Under the pieces are notes generated by a model. That model saw only the letters and a program-made list of their open reading frames with translations, searched no databases and had not been told where the DNA came from. A program made the translations under genes and the position numbers. This document shows, piece by piece, positions 23,849 through 32,508 of a stretch of 42,667 nt of DNA (position 1 is the stretch's first letter; each line of letters begins with the position of its first letter). Source of the stretch: Chromatiales bacterium (lineage in GTDB: Bacteria > Pseudomonadota > Gammaproteobacteria > JAHELT01); contig JAHELT010000022.1 in the NCBI GenBank assembly GCA_024644045.1, positions 1 through 42,667 on the forward strand, in the 5' to 3' direction.

Positions 23849-25267
23849 TTGGCACAAAGCATCCGAAGCTGGTGGCTGGACGACGTTCTGGGGCGCGAGC
23901 CCGCTGCGCCCGAGCCGTTGCGCGGCGACCTGCGCACCGATGTGTGCATCGTGGGCGGCGGCTTCACCGGTCTGTGGACGGCACTGCAGATCAAGCAGCA
24001 GGCGCCGTCGGTCGACGTCACCATCGTTGAGAAAGACATCTGCGGCGGCGGGGCGAGCGGGCGCAACGGCGGCTTCTGCATGACCTGGATGAGCAAGGCC
24101 ACCGGCGTGCTGCCGCTGGCCGGTGGCCAGGAAGGCGTGCGCCTGCTGCGCGCGGCCGAGGATGGGGTCAAAGCCATCGGTGAGTTCTGCCGCACGCACG
24201 CCATCGACGCAGACTTCCGGCTCGACGGCTGGCTGTGGACCGCTACCAGCGCCGCGCAGCTGGATGCCTGGCGCAGCACCGTCGAGGTGCTCGACCGCCA
24301 CGGGCTGCACCCGTTCGAGGAACTGTCGCCCCGGGAAGTGCAGCGCCGCAGCGGATCGCGCGCACACCGGGCGGGCGTGTTCGAGGCCGGCGTAGCCACC
24401 CTGCACCCCGCGAAGCTCGCCCGCGGCCTCGCGCGCGTCGCGGCGCAACAGGGTGTGCGCATCCACGAAAGCACTGCTATGCGCGCTTTGCAGCGCACGC
24501 CTCGACCCGGCGTGCGCACGGAGCACGGCACCATACGCGCCGAAACTGTCGTGCTGGCGCTGAACGCCTGGGCGCATGAGCTTGCCGACTTCCGTCGCAG
24601 CATCCTGCCCATTGCACCCGACGCGATCATCACCGAGCCCGTCCCGGACCTGCTGGAGTCGATGGGCTACCGCGACGGACTTGCAGTATCCGACTCGCGG
24701 CTGCAGGTCGACTACTACCGCACGACGCTGGATGGGCGAATCACGCTGGGTAAGGGCGGCGGCATGATCCCGTTTGCGGGGCGCGTAGGCACGCGTTTTG
24801 ACACGCCTTCGCCGAGAACGCAGGAAGTCCAGGCCCGTCTGGTTGCGCTTTATCCGCAACTGCGGGACGTGCCGCTGGCGGCCGCCTGGCGGGGCCCGGC
24901 GGCCCGCACCGGCAACGGTCTGCCGTGTTTCGGCCGGCTGGCCGACTGTGCGCAGATCGTTTACGGGCACGGCTACAACGGAAACGGTGTTGGACCGTCC
25001 TACACGGCCGCTCGCATCCTTGCGTCGCTGGCACTCGACCTGGACGACGAGTGGAGCAACACGCCGCTGGTGCGCCGTGGCACACCGGGCGCGTTTCTCC
25101 CGCCCGAGCCGGTCCGCTGGCTCGGCGGACAGCTCGTGCGCGCGGCCGTCGAGCGCAAAACCGGCATCGAAGATAGCGGCGGGACCCCGGACCGGATCAC
25201 GGCGCGTATCGCTTCCCTGGCGCCGGGTGGACTGACCCCGGTAAGCCCTGCATCAGCCGGGCCGTAG
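23849..25267 (+). CDS. DAO-family FAD oxidoreductase, PuuB (gamma-glutamylputrescine oxidase)-like
   Basis: A 472-residue flavoprotein with DVCIVGGGFTGLWTALQIK (GxGxxG), GGGASGRNGGFCMTWMSK (the RNGG motif typical of the PuuB/OrdL group) and a C-terminal GHGYNGNGVGPSYTAAR that closes the FAD site. It would oxidise a primary or secondary amine to an imine or aldehyde. The start is TTG 23849, read as Met (MAQSIRSWW), with a G-rich stretch upstream; the frame gives no better start. Its position after a class III aminotransferase resembles polyamine catabolic operons, although no PuuA, PuuC or PuuD is present. Confidence 0.85.
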   Translation: MAQSIRSWWLDDVLGREPAAPEPLRGDLRTDVCIVGGGFTGLWTALQIKQQAPSVDVTIVEKDICGGGASGRNGGFCMTWMSKATGVLPLAGGQEGVRLLRAAEDGVKAIGEFCRTHAIDADFRLDGWLWTATSAAQLDAWRSTVEVLDRHGLHPFEELSPREVQRRSGSRAHRAGVFEAGVATLHPAKLARGLARVAAQQGVRIHESTAMRALQRTPRPGVRTEHGTIRAETVVLALNAWAHELADFRRSILPIAPDAIITEPVPDLLESMGYRDGLAVSDSRLQVDYYRTTLDGRITLGKGGGMIPFAGRVGTRFDTPSPRTQEVQARLVALYPQLRDVPLAAAWRGPAARTGNGLPCFGRLADCAQIVYGHGYNGNGVGPSYTAARILASLALDLDDEWSNTPLVRRGTPGAFLPPEPVRWLGGQLVRAAVERKTGIEDSGGTPDRITARIASLAPGGLTPVSPASAGP

Positions 25268-25305
25268 GTCTGCCGGACGTGGGTGCGCTCGGCGCCGGTG
25301 CCCCG

Positions 25306-25737
25306 CTATCTGATCAGCGCCGTCGCGGTCGGGCCGATCCCCGACTCCTGATAAACGACATTGCCGTCCCGGGCGTACAGAAAATGGGGCACTCCAGCGG
25401 GCGCGACGTAAACATCGCCCGTGGGCACAGCAATCAGTGCAGCGGAATCGAAGCGGTTGCCGAAGCCCACATACAGCGTCCCTGCCAGCACCGTGCTGTT
25501 GCGTGTGTCAGGATGCGTGTGCGGGGGAATCTTCGCACCGCGTGCGAGCTCCACGCGCAGCAGGTAGAGCCCCTGCCCGCGCTCTTCGCCGAGCACCCAG
25601 GTGAAGCGCAGTCCCGGCACCGGGGGCGGGCTGATCCACGGCAGTGTGTCGACGTCGATCGGACTCGGGCGCTCGTCGCCAAGCGCATGAGTCGTCAGAC
25701 ATGCCGTCAGCAAAAGATACAGCCAGACGTTTTTCAT
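25306..25737 (-). CDS. Exported cupin-domain protein
   Basis: A 143-residue protein with a cleavable signal (MKNVWLYLLLTACLTTHALG, about 20 residues) and one cupin barrel: IPPHTHPDTRNSTVLAGTLYVGFG carries the first metal motif (H-x-H plus G) and GDVYVAPAGVPHFLYA the second (G...H). ATG 25737 follows GGAGAGGAAAG at good spacing. A periplasmic metal-binding cupin may sense or bind a small ligand; the function is unknown. It lies 44 bases downstream of the AEC transporter on the same strand and probably shares its transcript. Confidence 0.8.
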   Translation of the reverse strand: MKNVWLYLLLTACLTTHALGDERPSPIDVDTLPWISPPPVPGLRFTWVLGEERGQGLYLLRVELARGAKIPPHTHPDTRNSTVLAGTLYVGFGNRFDSAALIAVPTGDVYVAPAGVPHFLYARDGNVVYQESGIGPTATALIR

Positions 25738-25781
25738 CTTTCCTCTCCAGCGGGCGAGCAGCGCCACCACACCATTATCCA

Positions 25782-26693
25782 TCAGGCGATGACCGCAAGC
25801 GTAATCAACGATGCCACGGTGGAGTAGACGATCGCCTTGGCGATCGAATCGGCTTTCACGTCGTACTGCACGGCGAGCACAAACGGCATGGCCCCGCAAG
25901 GCCCGGCCGCGACCAGCAGCGCCGGATCGAGCCAATGTGCGTCGTCGGCCGCGAGCGCCGACACGAACAGCGTCCCGGCAATCAGCGGATGGATCAGCAC
26001 TTTCAGGCCGGCGGCCGAAAGCGCCGCGAAATCGATCGCTCCGATCCGGGCACTGGCCAGGATGATGCCGAGTGCGAAAAGCGCGACAGGCGCGGCGGAC
26101 GCACCGACAAACGTGGCGAATGTCATGATGCCAGGGTGCACCCGGATCTCGAGGAGATTGACCGCCATGCCGACTGCGATCACCTGCAGCATCGGGTTGC
26201 GTGCAAGCAGCCGCGACACTTTCAGCATCGAGCCGCCGCGGTGCGCAGCGAGCTCCAGCCACACGATGGCCAGTGCAAAGATCATCACCGAGTCCATGGT
26301 GATGATCGCAGCGATCGGCAGGCGCGCGCTTTCGCCGTACAACAGGGTGCCTATCGGCAGGACAAAGAACACATGATTGACGAACCCGGCGGCCATGCCC
26401 AGCAGGATGGACTCGCCCAACGCCCGCTTGAACACCAGCCGCGCGAGCGCCGTTCCCAGCCCGAACATCAACAGCTCGGAAACCAGGTAGAGCAGCATCA
26501 TCTCCCAGTCGAAGCCCGAGATCGGGGCCTCGACGAGCAACGCGAACAGCAGCGCCGGGACACCGATGTGAAACACGAACCGGTTGATGGTCTGCGCGGC
26601 CTCGGTATCGAACACGCCGCGCCGGGCGAACACGGCCCCGATGAATAGGATCGCGAACACCGGAAGGATCGGATTCAGCAGCGCTTGCAGCAT
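25782..26693 (-). CDS. AEC (auxin efflux carrier) family transporter
   Basis: A 303-residue protein with about ten membrane helices, beginning LLNPILPVFAILFIGAVFARR, the standard opening of AEC permeases. GVPALLFALLVEAP, the central FVNHVFFVLPIGTLLYG and the C-terminal GAMPFVLAVQYDVKADSIAK with YSTVASLITLAVIA are also typical. Bacterial AEC carriers move malate, other carboxylates or amino acids. ATG 26693 is chosen because the frame before it is not hydrophobic and adds an Arg-rich leader. It is divergent from the chemoreceptor gene; the 249-base gap contains no other gene. Confidence 0.85.
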   Translation of the reverse strand: MLQALLNPILPVFAILFIGAVFARRGVFDTEAAQTINRFVFHIGVPALLFALLVEAPISGFDWEMMLLYLVSELLMFGLGTALARLVFKRALGESILLGMAAGFVNHVFFVLPIGTLLYGESARLPIAAIITMDSVMIFALAIVWLELAAHRGGSMLKVSRLLARNPMLQVIAVGMAVNLLEIRVHPGIMTFATFVGASAAPVALFALGIILASARIGAIDFAALSAAGLKVLIHPLIAGTLFVSALAADDAHWLDPALLVAAGPCGAMPFVLAVQYDVKADSIAKAIVYSTVASLITLAVIA

Positions 26694-26942
26694 GGGGGCG
26701 GTGGCCGCGGTTTGACAAAGCCGGCGATGGTAACACCGTAGCGCCGCCGGTGACCGGTTTGCCAGGGCGTGCCGCATCCTTGGAGGACCGTTTCAGTTCG
26801 ACAAAGCGGGTTATCGGCAGTATCGAGACCGTCCTTGAGTCCGCACGGACACGCTTGAGAACCCGGCAATGTGGCCGACATAACGGATATCGGTATTCCC
26901 GCCATGCCGTTTCTGCCATGCCATCTTGAGGGAGCACCAACC

Positions 26943-28544
26943 GTGATCAACGCACTTGGATCAATGAGCATCAAGTGGAAGCTGCAGCTCGGATTCTTTG
27001 CGGTCACCATGGTGATGACCGTGTACAGTCGCACGCTGGCTTCCTTCGAGCTGGACCGGCTCATCGACATCGCTCGCGAGCAGGACGTCGATACGATCGC
27101 CATTGCCATGATGGAAGCACGGCGCAACCTCTACCTGGTCAATTCGGTATGGGAATCGGCGCTGGAGTTTGCGGTGCAGTTCATCGTGATCGGCCTCATC
27201 GCAACCATTTTCGTGCGCCCGATCGTGGCCCTGTGCGAGGCGCAGAAAAACGTCGAGCGCGGCGACTTGAGCAAACCCCTGCCGGTCGGCCGTACCGATG
27301 AGATTGGCACCCTTCAGCAGAGCTTCAACAGCATGCAGGCCAAGCTCGCGGCGCTGATCTCGACGATCGAGAGAAACAGCATGAACATGAGCCAGTCCGC
27401 GTTTCAGATGTCGACCATGTCGCAGGAAATCGCTCGCACCAGCAACGCCGAGGCAGCCCGTTCCGACGAAGTGAACAAGGCCACCGCGTCGTTGCAGGAA
27501 ACCTCCGACCTCGTGAATCAGCTCGCTGAAAAGGCGGTCGACAGGTCGAGCCGGACCGACAGGCACGCGAACGAGGGACGCGAGGCGGTGCACCGCAACA
27601 TCACCGCAATGGAACAGGCCGAAAACGAGGTAACCCGAGCCGCACAGGAAATCGTCGAGCTGGACGCCTCGGCGGAGCAGATTTTCGAGATAACCGCGGT
27701 GATCAAGAACATTGCGGATCAGACCAACCTGCTGGCCCTGAATGCTGCTATAGAAGCCGCGCGGGCCGGGGAACAGGGTCGCGGGTTCGCCGTGGTCGCC
27801 GACGAAGTGCGCACGCTCGCCGCGCGCACGACCAGATCGGCCGGGGAGATCACCGATATCCTTACCGGACTGTGCGGTAAGGTGAAACATGTATGCGGCA
27901 CCATGGATTCGGTGGTCGAGTGCGTACACGGCGGAAAAGGCGGTGCTGGCACGACCGCGGAGCTGATCGACCTCATGGCGGCTGACAGCAGCGCGACTGC
28001 CGACGCCAATCGCGAAATCACCAACGCCACGCACGTGCAGCTCGAGCAGTTTCATTGCCTGCAGACCTCACTCGACCGGCTGTTCAACACGCTGGCTGAA
28101 AACACCTCCAAGCTGTCGAACACGGCCGACATTGGGGATTCCCTGTACAACGTGACCAATAATCTGAAAGCCCTGGTGTCCGAGTTCATCGGCGCAGCGG
28201 ACATCAGCGAGAACCCCGGGTCGGACCAACGCCGTATACCCCGCCGCTACGGAAACTTCATGGTGCGTGTGCAGTGCAACGGCAAGGAGCTTGCCGGGAT
28301 GAGTGAGAATTTCAGTAACCGCGGAATGCTGGTAAGACTCGCGGAACCGCTGGAGCAAGATTGCCCGGTCCGGTTGCGGCTACGCCTGCCCGGTACCGAC
28401 GAAGAATCGACCGCGGTCGATGCACGCACCGTATGGCACAGCATGGACGGCGACCAGCATGTCTACGGACTGTGTTTCGTGGACGACGAGATCGCGCTGC
28501 AGGATCAGCTGGCGACGTACATGGCGTACCTCGAGAAGCCGTGA
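26943..28544 (+). CDS. Chemoreceptor (MCP) with C-terminal PilZ domain
   Basis: A 533-residue chemoreceptor. From GTG 26943 (GAGGGAG eight bases upstream) it has TM1 (about 12-30), a short periplasmic loop of about 45 residues, TM2 (about 75-92), a HAMP segment and a cytoplasmic signalling coiled coil. The tip reads [20 protein letters not shown] and then [21 protein letters not shown], the canonical MCP hairpin. The last 105 residues (about 428-533) are a PilZ domain: RRIPRR followed by ENFSNRGM supplies the R-x-x-x-R and N-x-S-x-x-G c-di-GMP motifs. The small periplasmic domain argues for internal or redox sensing. A perfect hairpin follows at 28612-28639. Azospirillum Tlp1 is a known MCP-PilZ fusion. 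Confidence 0.88.
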   Translation: MINALGSMSIKWKLQLGFFAVTMVMTVYSRTLASFELDRLIDIAREQDVDTIAIAMMEARRNLYLVNSVWESALEFAVQFIVIGLIATIFVRPIVALCEAQKNVERGDLSKPLPVGRTDEIGTLQQSFNSMQAKLAALISTIERNSMNMSQSAFQMSTMSQEIARTSNAEAARSDEVNKATASLQETSDLVNQLAEKAVDRSSRTDRHANEGREAVHRNITAMEQAENEVTRAAQEIVELDASAEQIFEITAVIKNIADQTNLLALNAAIEAARAGEQGRGFAVVADEVRTLAARTTRSAGEITDILTGLCGKVKHVCGTMDSVVECVHGGKGGAGTTAELIDLMAADSSATADANREITNATHVQLEQFHCLQTSLDRLFNTLAENTSKLSNTADIGDSLYNVTNNLKALVSEFIGAADISENPGSDQRRIPRRYGNFMVRVQCNGKELAGMSENFSNRGMLVRLAEPLEQDCPVRLRLRLPGTDEESTAVDARTVWHSMDGDQHVYGLCFVDDEIALQDQLATYMAYLEKP

Positions 28545-28611
28545 CCGGTCACCGCTCGGCGGGGCGCAGGTGCGTGGCGTGAGTGCGGCCCGTAACAAGC
28601 GCCGGGGTGAT

Positions 28612-28639
28612 CCGAGGGCACACTCGAGCGTGCCCTCGG
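28612..28639. terminator. Bidirectional terminator hairpin
   Basis: CCGAGGGCAC at 28612-28621 pairs perfectly with GTGCCCTCGG at 28630-28639 around an eight-base loop. It separates the convergent MCP and YegP-like genes. No clear T run is seen on either side. Confidence 0.55.
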
Positions 28640-28647
28640 GCCCGTAT

Positions 28648-28983
28648 CTAGCTGGTGAGATCGACTACCTGAGCGCCGCTGGCCGCGCGCGCGATTGACT
28701 CGATGCCGTTGTCGCGGGATGCTTCCGAGTCGTAGTTCTGGCTCGTGCCGATCACCTGATTGTTCTTGGCGCGCATGTTGAAGCGGAACTTGCCGGAGCT
28801 CGTAGTGTTCTTTACGAAACAACTTCCGTCCGAGCAGTTCTTCTGCACGGACTCGACGCCGTTGCTGGCGCTGGATTTCGACTTGTAGCCCTCGCTCGAA
28901 AGCACGGTCTCGCCGTTACCGGCTTTCAGGCGGAAGCGGAACTCACCTGCCTTGTCTTTGTAGATCTCGAATTTTCCGGCCAC
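28648..28983 (-). CDS. YegP-like DUF1508 protein
   Basis: A 111-residue protein made of two tandem DUF1508 repeats, each of the form GKFxxYKDKxGEFRFRLKAxNGETVLSSEGY: GKFEIYKDKAGEFRFRLKA and then GKFRFNMRAKNNQVIGTSQNY. The second half ends with GIESIARAASGAQVVDLTS. Escherichia coli YegP has the same doubled layout; its role is unknown. The start is GTG 28983, preceded by GGAGG at a six-base spacing, which decides it over longer frames. No export signal is seen. It ends at a hairpin shared with the convergent MCP gene. Confidence 0.85.
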   Translation of the reverse strand: MAGKFEIYKDKAGEFRFRLKAGNGETVLSSEGYKSKSSASNGVESVQKNCSDGSCFVKNTTSSGKFRFNMRAKNNQVIGTSQNYDSEASRDNGIESIARAASGAQVVDLTS

Positions 28984-29164
28984 AGGGTGCCTCCTTCGTT
29001 GGATAGTTAACCGACGCTGACTTCGCCGCCGCCCGCCGGAGTTCTCCGTCCAGCCGGGCTCCCGGGCCGTGAAGCACACATCGTTTCTGCAAAACGCGGG
29101 AAGTCTGCTTGAGCCGCTCCTCGATGGCAACCCCCGAGTGTGCGCCGGGTGGCGTGTCCCGGCG

Positions 29165-29938
29165 TCACGCACCGTTGTCGTTGCCGCCGGTATGCAGGAA
29201 CAGGTTGGGGACGAGGAACTCGATGAATCCGGCGGCGATCGAGACGGCGAATACGCCGGTGGTCGAATTCTCGATGGGCAGCAGACCGAGCAGCAGGTTC
29301 GACACGATCGCGAAATACACGAACACCGCACCGATCATGGCGATCACGATGCGCGAGCCGCCGGCGATCACGTTGATTTTCCAGTTCCCATGCGGATCGA
29401 TGTCGAGCCGGCGGATCCCCACCGTCACCGACAGAAAGCCGCCCAGCGCGCCACAGGTCGCGATCTGGGCCATCAGCAGCGGGGACAACTGGCTGACCAC
29501 GCTGAAGCCGCCCAGCGACAGCGCCACTGCCAGACCGCCGACCGCGAGCAGGGTCACCACGAAGCAGCTGAGCTGATACTGCAGCCGCCCGTGAAGGCTG
29601 CGCAGTTTGTGCAGCCGCGTCTGCACGTCGACGAGGATGTCGTGAGCGTGCTCCACGTGGCCCTCGAGCGACTGGGAGATCGCGCGTGAGATTTCGCGGT
29701 TGATCGACTCCACCCGGCGGATCGTCCCGGTGCGCAGCGCATTGACCGTCGAGAGCAACGGGCCGATCTGCGAAAATGCGGCCCGCTGGCGGTGCGCCAG
29801 CTCCGGATCGTCCGAGAACTGCGGGCTGATGCCGGTTCGGTGGCTGTACACCGCGTAGTCTTCGGTCGACCACATGATGTCCAGGATTTCCCGGCCCTGC
29901 TGATCCTGCTCGCCGATCCTCAAGTCGTGAAGTTGCAT
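29165..29938 (-). CDS. Uncharacterised inner-membrane protein with cytoplasmic helical domain
   Basis: A 257-residue protein. The first 110 residues are polar and helical, with IRRVESINREISRAISQSLEG followed by VQTRLHKLRSLHGRL, which looks like a coiled coil or four-helix bundle. Four membrane helices follow: about 125-147, 155-175, 193-218 and 225-247. The chain ends in GGNDNGA. ATG 29938 is preceded by GGAGGGGAG, a strong ribosome site. I do not recognise the family. It is on the minus strand, upstream of and perhaps co-transcribed with the YegP-like gene 181 bases away. Confidence 0.6.
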   Translation of the reverse strand: MQLHDLRIGEQDQQGREILDIMWSTEDYAVYSHRTGISPQFSDDPELAHRQRAAFSQIGPLLSTVNALRTGTIRRVESINREISRAISQSLEGHVEHAHDILVDVQTRLHKLRSLHGRLQYQLSCFVVTLLAVGGLAVALSLGGFSVVSQLSPLLMAQIATCGALGGFLSVTVGIRRLDIDPHGNWKINVIAGGSRIVIAMIGAVFVYFAIVSNLLLGLLPIENSTTGVFAVSIAAGFIEFLVPNLFLHTGGNDNGA

Positions 29939-30191
29939 CTGCCGCTCCCCTCCTGTTTCAGGTGGCGTTTCAGCGCGTAACGCCGGAGCTTACCGAAAAC
30001 AGCCCGGCCCTGAGGATACTCACGTCGCAATAAGCGCGCCTGCTCGGCGGGGCATTCTCACCGGCGCATCCGCGCGCTGAGGGCATGATACAAAGGAACG
30101 TCCCCGGTGTCCCCGGATGTGGCACACTGTCCGTGTTGCCCGGGCGAGGCCCGTGCTGCAAGTCATTCTGCCGAGGCCGGCTGGTGGTCGA

Positions 30192-30842
30192 ATGAGCAAA
30201 ACCTCGAGTACCGTCTCTCACCCGCGCCTGCGCCGCGTGTACGCGCGCGAGGGCGACAAGCACGATCTGTGGGATGCCTGGGCCGACGGCTACGATGCGG
30301 ATCTCATCGGCGAGCTCGGCTACGTGGCACACGAGCAGGCCGGCGAACTGTTTCTGAACCGGGTGCCCGAACGTTCTGCCCGCGTACTCGACGCGGGCTG
30401 TGGGACCGGACTCGGCGGCGCGTACCTGGCGGCGCACGGATACCACAACGTGCACGGTGTCGACTATTCCGAGCCAATGCTGGAGGTTGCCCGCGGCCGC
30501 GGTGTGTACGCCTCGCTCGCGGTTCACGACCTTACCCGCCCGCTGCCGCGGGAAGCGCATTACGATGCGGTGCTGTGCGTCGGCGTGTTCGCGTTCTTTC
30601 CGCCTGCCGTCGGCGATTTGCGCCACCTGGTCGCAGTGCTCGAACCGGGTTGTCCGGCGATCGTGACCGTCAACGGCCGAGGCTGGGTGGAGAAAGACTG
30701 GGAAAGGCTGCTGGCCGAAGAACAGCGTGCCGGCAGCTTCGTGATCGACAGTGTGCACACGATCGCCTACCTGACACGGGAGGGGATCGACGGGCGGGTT
30801 CTGGTGTTACACCGCGAAGCGTCCACCAACGGCGGCGTCTAG
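30192..30842 (+). CDS. Class I SAM-dependent methyltransferase
   Basis: A 216-residue methyltransferase. Motif I is VLDAGCGTGLGGAYLA (E/DxGxGxG), the acidic second-strand residue is in HGVDYSEPMLEVAR, and DAVLCVGVFAFF marks strand 4. The substrate is not obvious. I chose ATG 30192 because residues before it are not conserved-looking; the ribosome site is weak. Its last four bases overlap the end of the convergent OmpA-like gene. Confidence 0.82.
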   Translation: MSKTSSTVSHPRLRRVYAREGDKHDLWDAWADGYDADLIGELGYVAHEQAGELFLNRVPERSARVLDAGCGTGLGGAYLAAHGYHNVHGVDYSEPMLEVARGRGVYASLAVHDLTRPLPREAHYDAVLCVGVFAFFPPAVGDLRHLVAVLEPGCPAIVTVNGRGWVEKDWERLLAEEQRAGSFVIDSVHTIAYLTREGIDGRVLVLHREASTNGGV

Positions 30843-31465
30843 CGAACCACCACCTCCACCCGGCGGTTCCTGGGCTCGTCGACGTCGTCGGCGGTAGCGA
30901 TCAGTGGCTGACGCTCACCGTAGGACGCCACCTCGACGATCCTCGCCTCGATGCCGGCAGCGAGCACCCGGTCCCGGATCGCCTCGGCACGCTGCGAAGC
31001 GAGCGCCACATTCGCGTCCGCCGACCCGGCGGTGTCGGTATGACCGACAATTGCGACCTCAGGTGCGTCCCGCCTGTTGATCTCGGCAACCAGCTGTTCG
31101 ATCATGGGCGCCGAGCCCGCGGTCAGCTCGACACTGCCCGAATTGAAGTACAGCAGAAAGCGCCTCGGCCGGTCGGGTTCGGCCGCCAGCGCAGCCGAAA
31201 AATCACGTTCGATCATGGTCTGCGGCGCCGTGCGCGGTGCGGCATCGGGCGCCTCTTCGAGGCCGACGAATTCTCCGGGGGTGTCGAGTGTTCGCGTGCC
31301 CTTCGCGTTGCTGACCGTGATTACACTGGGCCGCCCGCTGTCCGGCGAATCCAGGAGCACCACGTAGCTTTTCGGTCCGCCGCATGCGCACAGCGCCAGC
31401 ACGCCGGCAGCGAGTGCGAACCCGCGGGCGATAGATGTGCCGTACGTGCGCCTGGGTTCAATCAT
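30839..31465 (-). CDS. OmpA-like lipoprotein (peptidoglycan-binding)
   Basis: A 208-residue lipoprotein. The signal peptide ends in a lipobox, LCAC, with the lipidated Cys near residue 27 (FALAAGVLALCACGGPKS). The OmpA C-domain covers about residues 105-208: FLLYFNSGSVELTAGSAPMI, EVAIVGHTDTAGSADANVAL and YGERQPLIATADD with EPRNRRVEVVV at the end. The Asp of HTDTAG and the final Arg residues match the diaminopimelate-binding pocket. ATG 31465 overlaps the end of the FecR gene by eight bases, so the pair is translationally coupled and probably forms an envelope complex. Confidence 0.88.
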   Translation of the reverse strand: MIEPRRTYGTSIARGFALAAGVLALCACGGPKSYVVLLDSPDSGRPSVITVSNAKGTRTLDTPGEFVGLEEAPDAAPRTAPQTMIERDFSAALAAEPDRPRRFLLYFNSGSVELTAGSAPMIEQLVAEINRRDAPEVAIVGHTDTAGSADANVALASQRAEAIRDRVLAAGIEARIVEVASYGERQPLIATADDVDEPRNRRVEVVVR

Positions 31466-31955
31466 CCTGCACCCGCAGCAGAAAGCGTGTACCGCGAATC
31501 CCGATGGTGGCGTTCGGGGTCTCCACGGAGGCGTACTTTCCATCCCAGTGCGATTCGTAGAGCAGCGAACCCCTGGTCATCTCGCCGACGAAGCGGTGTT
31601 TGTCCGCCATCAGGTCGAACTCGAACTCCTTCATCAGCATGGCACTCGTCGGTCCCAGCGACAGACGTGTATCGTCGCGCAGCGTCACCCCCAGGCTGCC
31701 GCTGCTGCCGGTGATCAGCGTGTCCTTCGCCCGCACAAAACTCCCGATCTCTGCAGGCGAGCTGACCCCGTTCGAAATGATGAAAGCATTGCCCTCCGCA
31801 CGCTTGACCTGGCCGATGACCGGTTCAGCCAGTGCCCCGCCTGCATCGAGGCACAGCAGCGCGGCCGTCAGCGGGCCGCATAACCGCTGCGAAAGCCGCT
31901 TGCGGGTACGTTCGACGCGTTGCTTACAGCATCGGAAAATCATCCTCATTTCCAT
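31458..31955 (-). CDS. Small exported FecR-domain protein
   Basis: A 165-residue exported protein consisting of little more than a FecR domain. The signal (about 20-42; LCGPLTAALLCLDAGGALA) is followed by PVIGQVKRAEGNAFIIS, a conserved FecR opening, then LRDDTRLSLGPTSAMLM and TIGIRGTRFLLRV at the end. ATGs at 31955, 31949 and 31943 are all possible; the most internal has GGAA at a suitable distance. It overlaps the OmpA-like lipoprotein gene downstream by eight bases. Confidence 0.8.
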   Translation of the reverse strand: MEMRMIFRCCKQRVERTRKRLSQRLCGPLTAALLCLDAGGALAEPVIGQVKRAEGNAFIISNGVSSPAEIGSFVRAKDTLITGSSGSLGVTLRDDTRLSLGPTSAMLMKEFEFDLMADKHRFVGEMTRGSLLYESHWDGKYASVETPNATIGIRGTRFLLRVQDD

Positions 31956-32508
31956 ACAGTCTGCCTGCTCAGCAGGTCAGCGACCGGGGGCGGCGTAAGT
32001 TTAGGGCCCGGGCGCAAGCGTTGCGTTCACGCCGCGACCCTGGCGATTTCCACCTCACGCGGAACCTGAACGCACTCAACGCTGACGGTGCCGCCTTATG
32101 TCTCGACCGGTTCTTCTGGAACGCCGCCTTCAAGCCCACGCTGCCCGCGCCTGCTTGGCGCAGAGAATCGCTGGCCGGCACACGATGAGGCAATCCCGCG
32201 GGTTGCCAGGCTCCCCAACCGCTGCCGTGGTGGCGCTGAGCAGGACAACGCGACGCAAGCAGCACCGCCTGACCGGGTGTTGATGTTTCTGACAACCACT
32301 GAACAATGGTGCATCGGAGGACCCACGGCTGGTATCGGCCGGGCGAACCGAATCTTAACCTGCTGCACCGCACCGGCCGGCGATGTCCGATTCCGCGGCC
32401 CAGCCTGGTAACCTAGGCGGCAGCGAGGCAGAATCCGGCGTTCTCGCACCGTCAAATCCGAATACGTCGGCTGACGGCACTCGGCGTCCCTTACAGAGCA
32501 CTCAACTG
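31956..32508. other. Non-coding gap between FecR and amidohydrolase genes
   Basis: About 550 bases between divergent genes. Frames are open in several directions, as everywhere in this GC-rich DNA, but none has a ribosome site, a recognisable domain or a normal composition. A short CCTGC/GCAGG inverted repeat near 31966 and AATCTTAACC near 32350 are the only hints of control sites. I see no gene. Confidence 0.5.
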
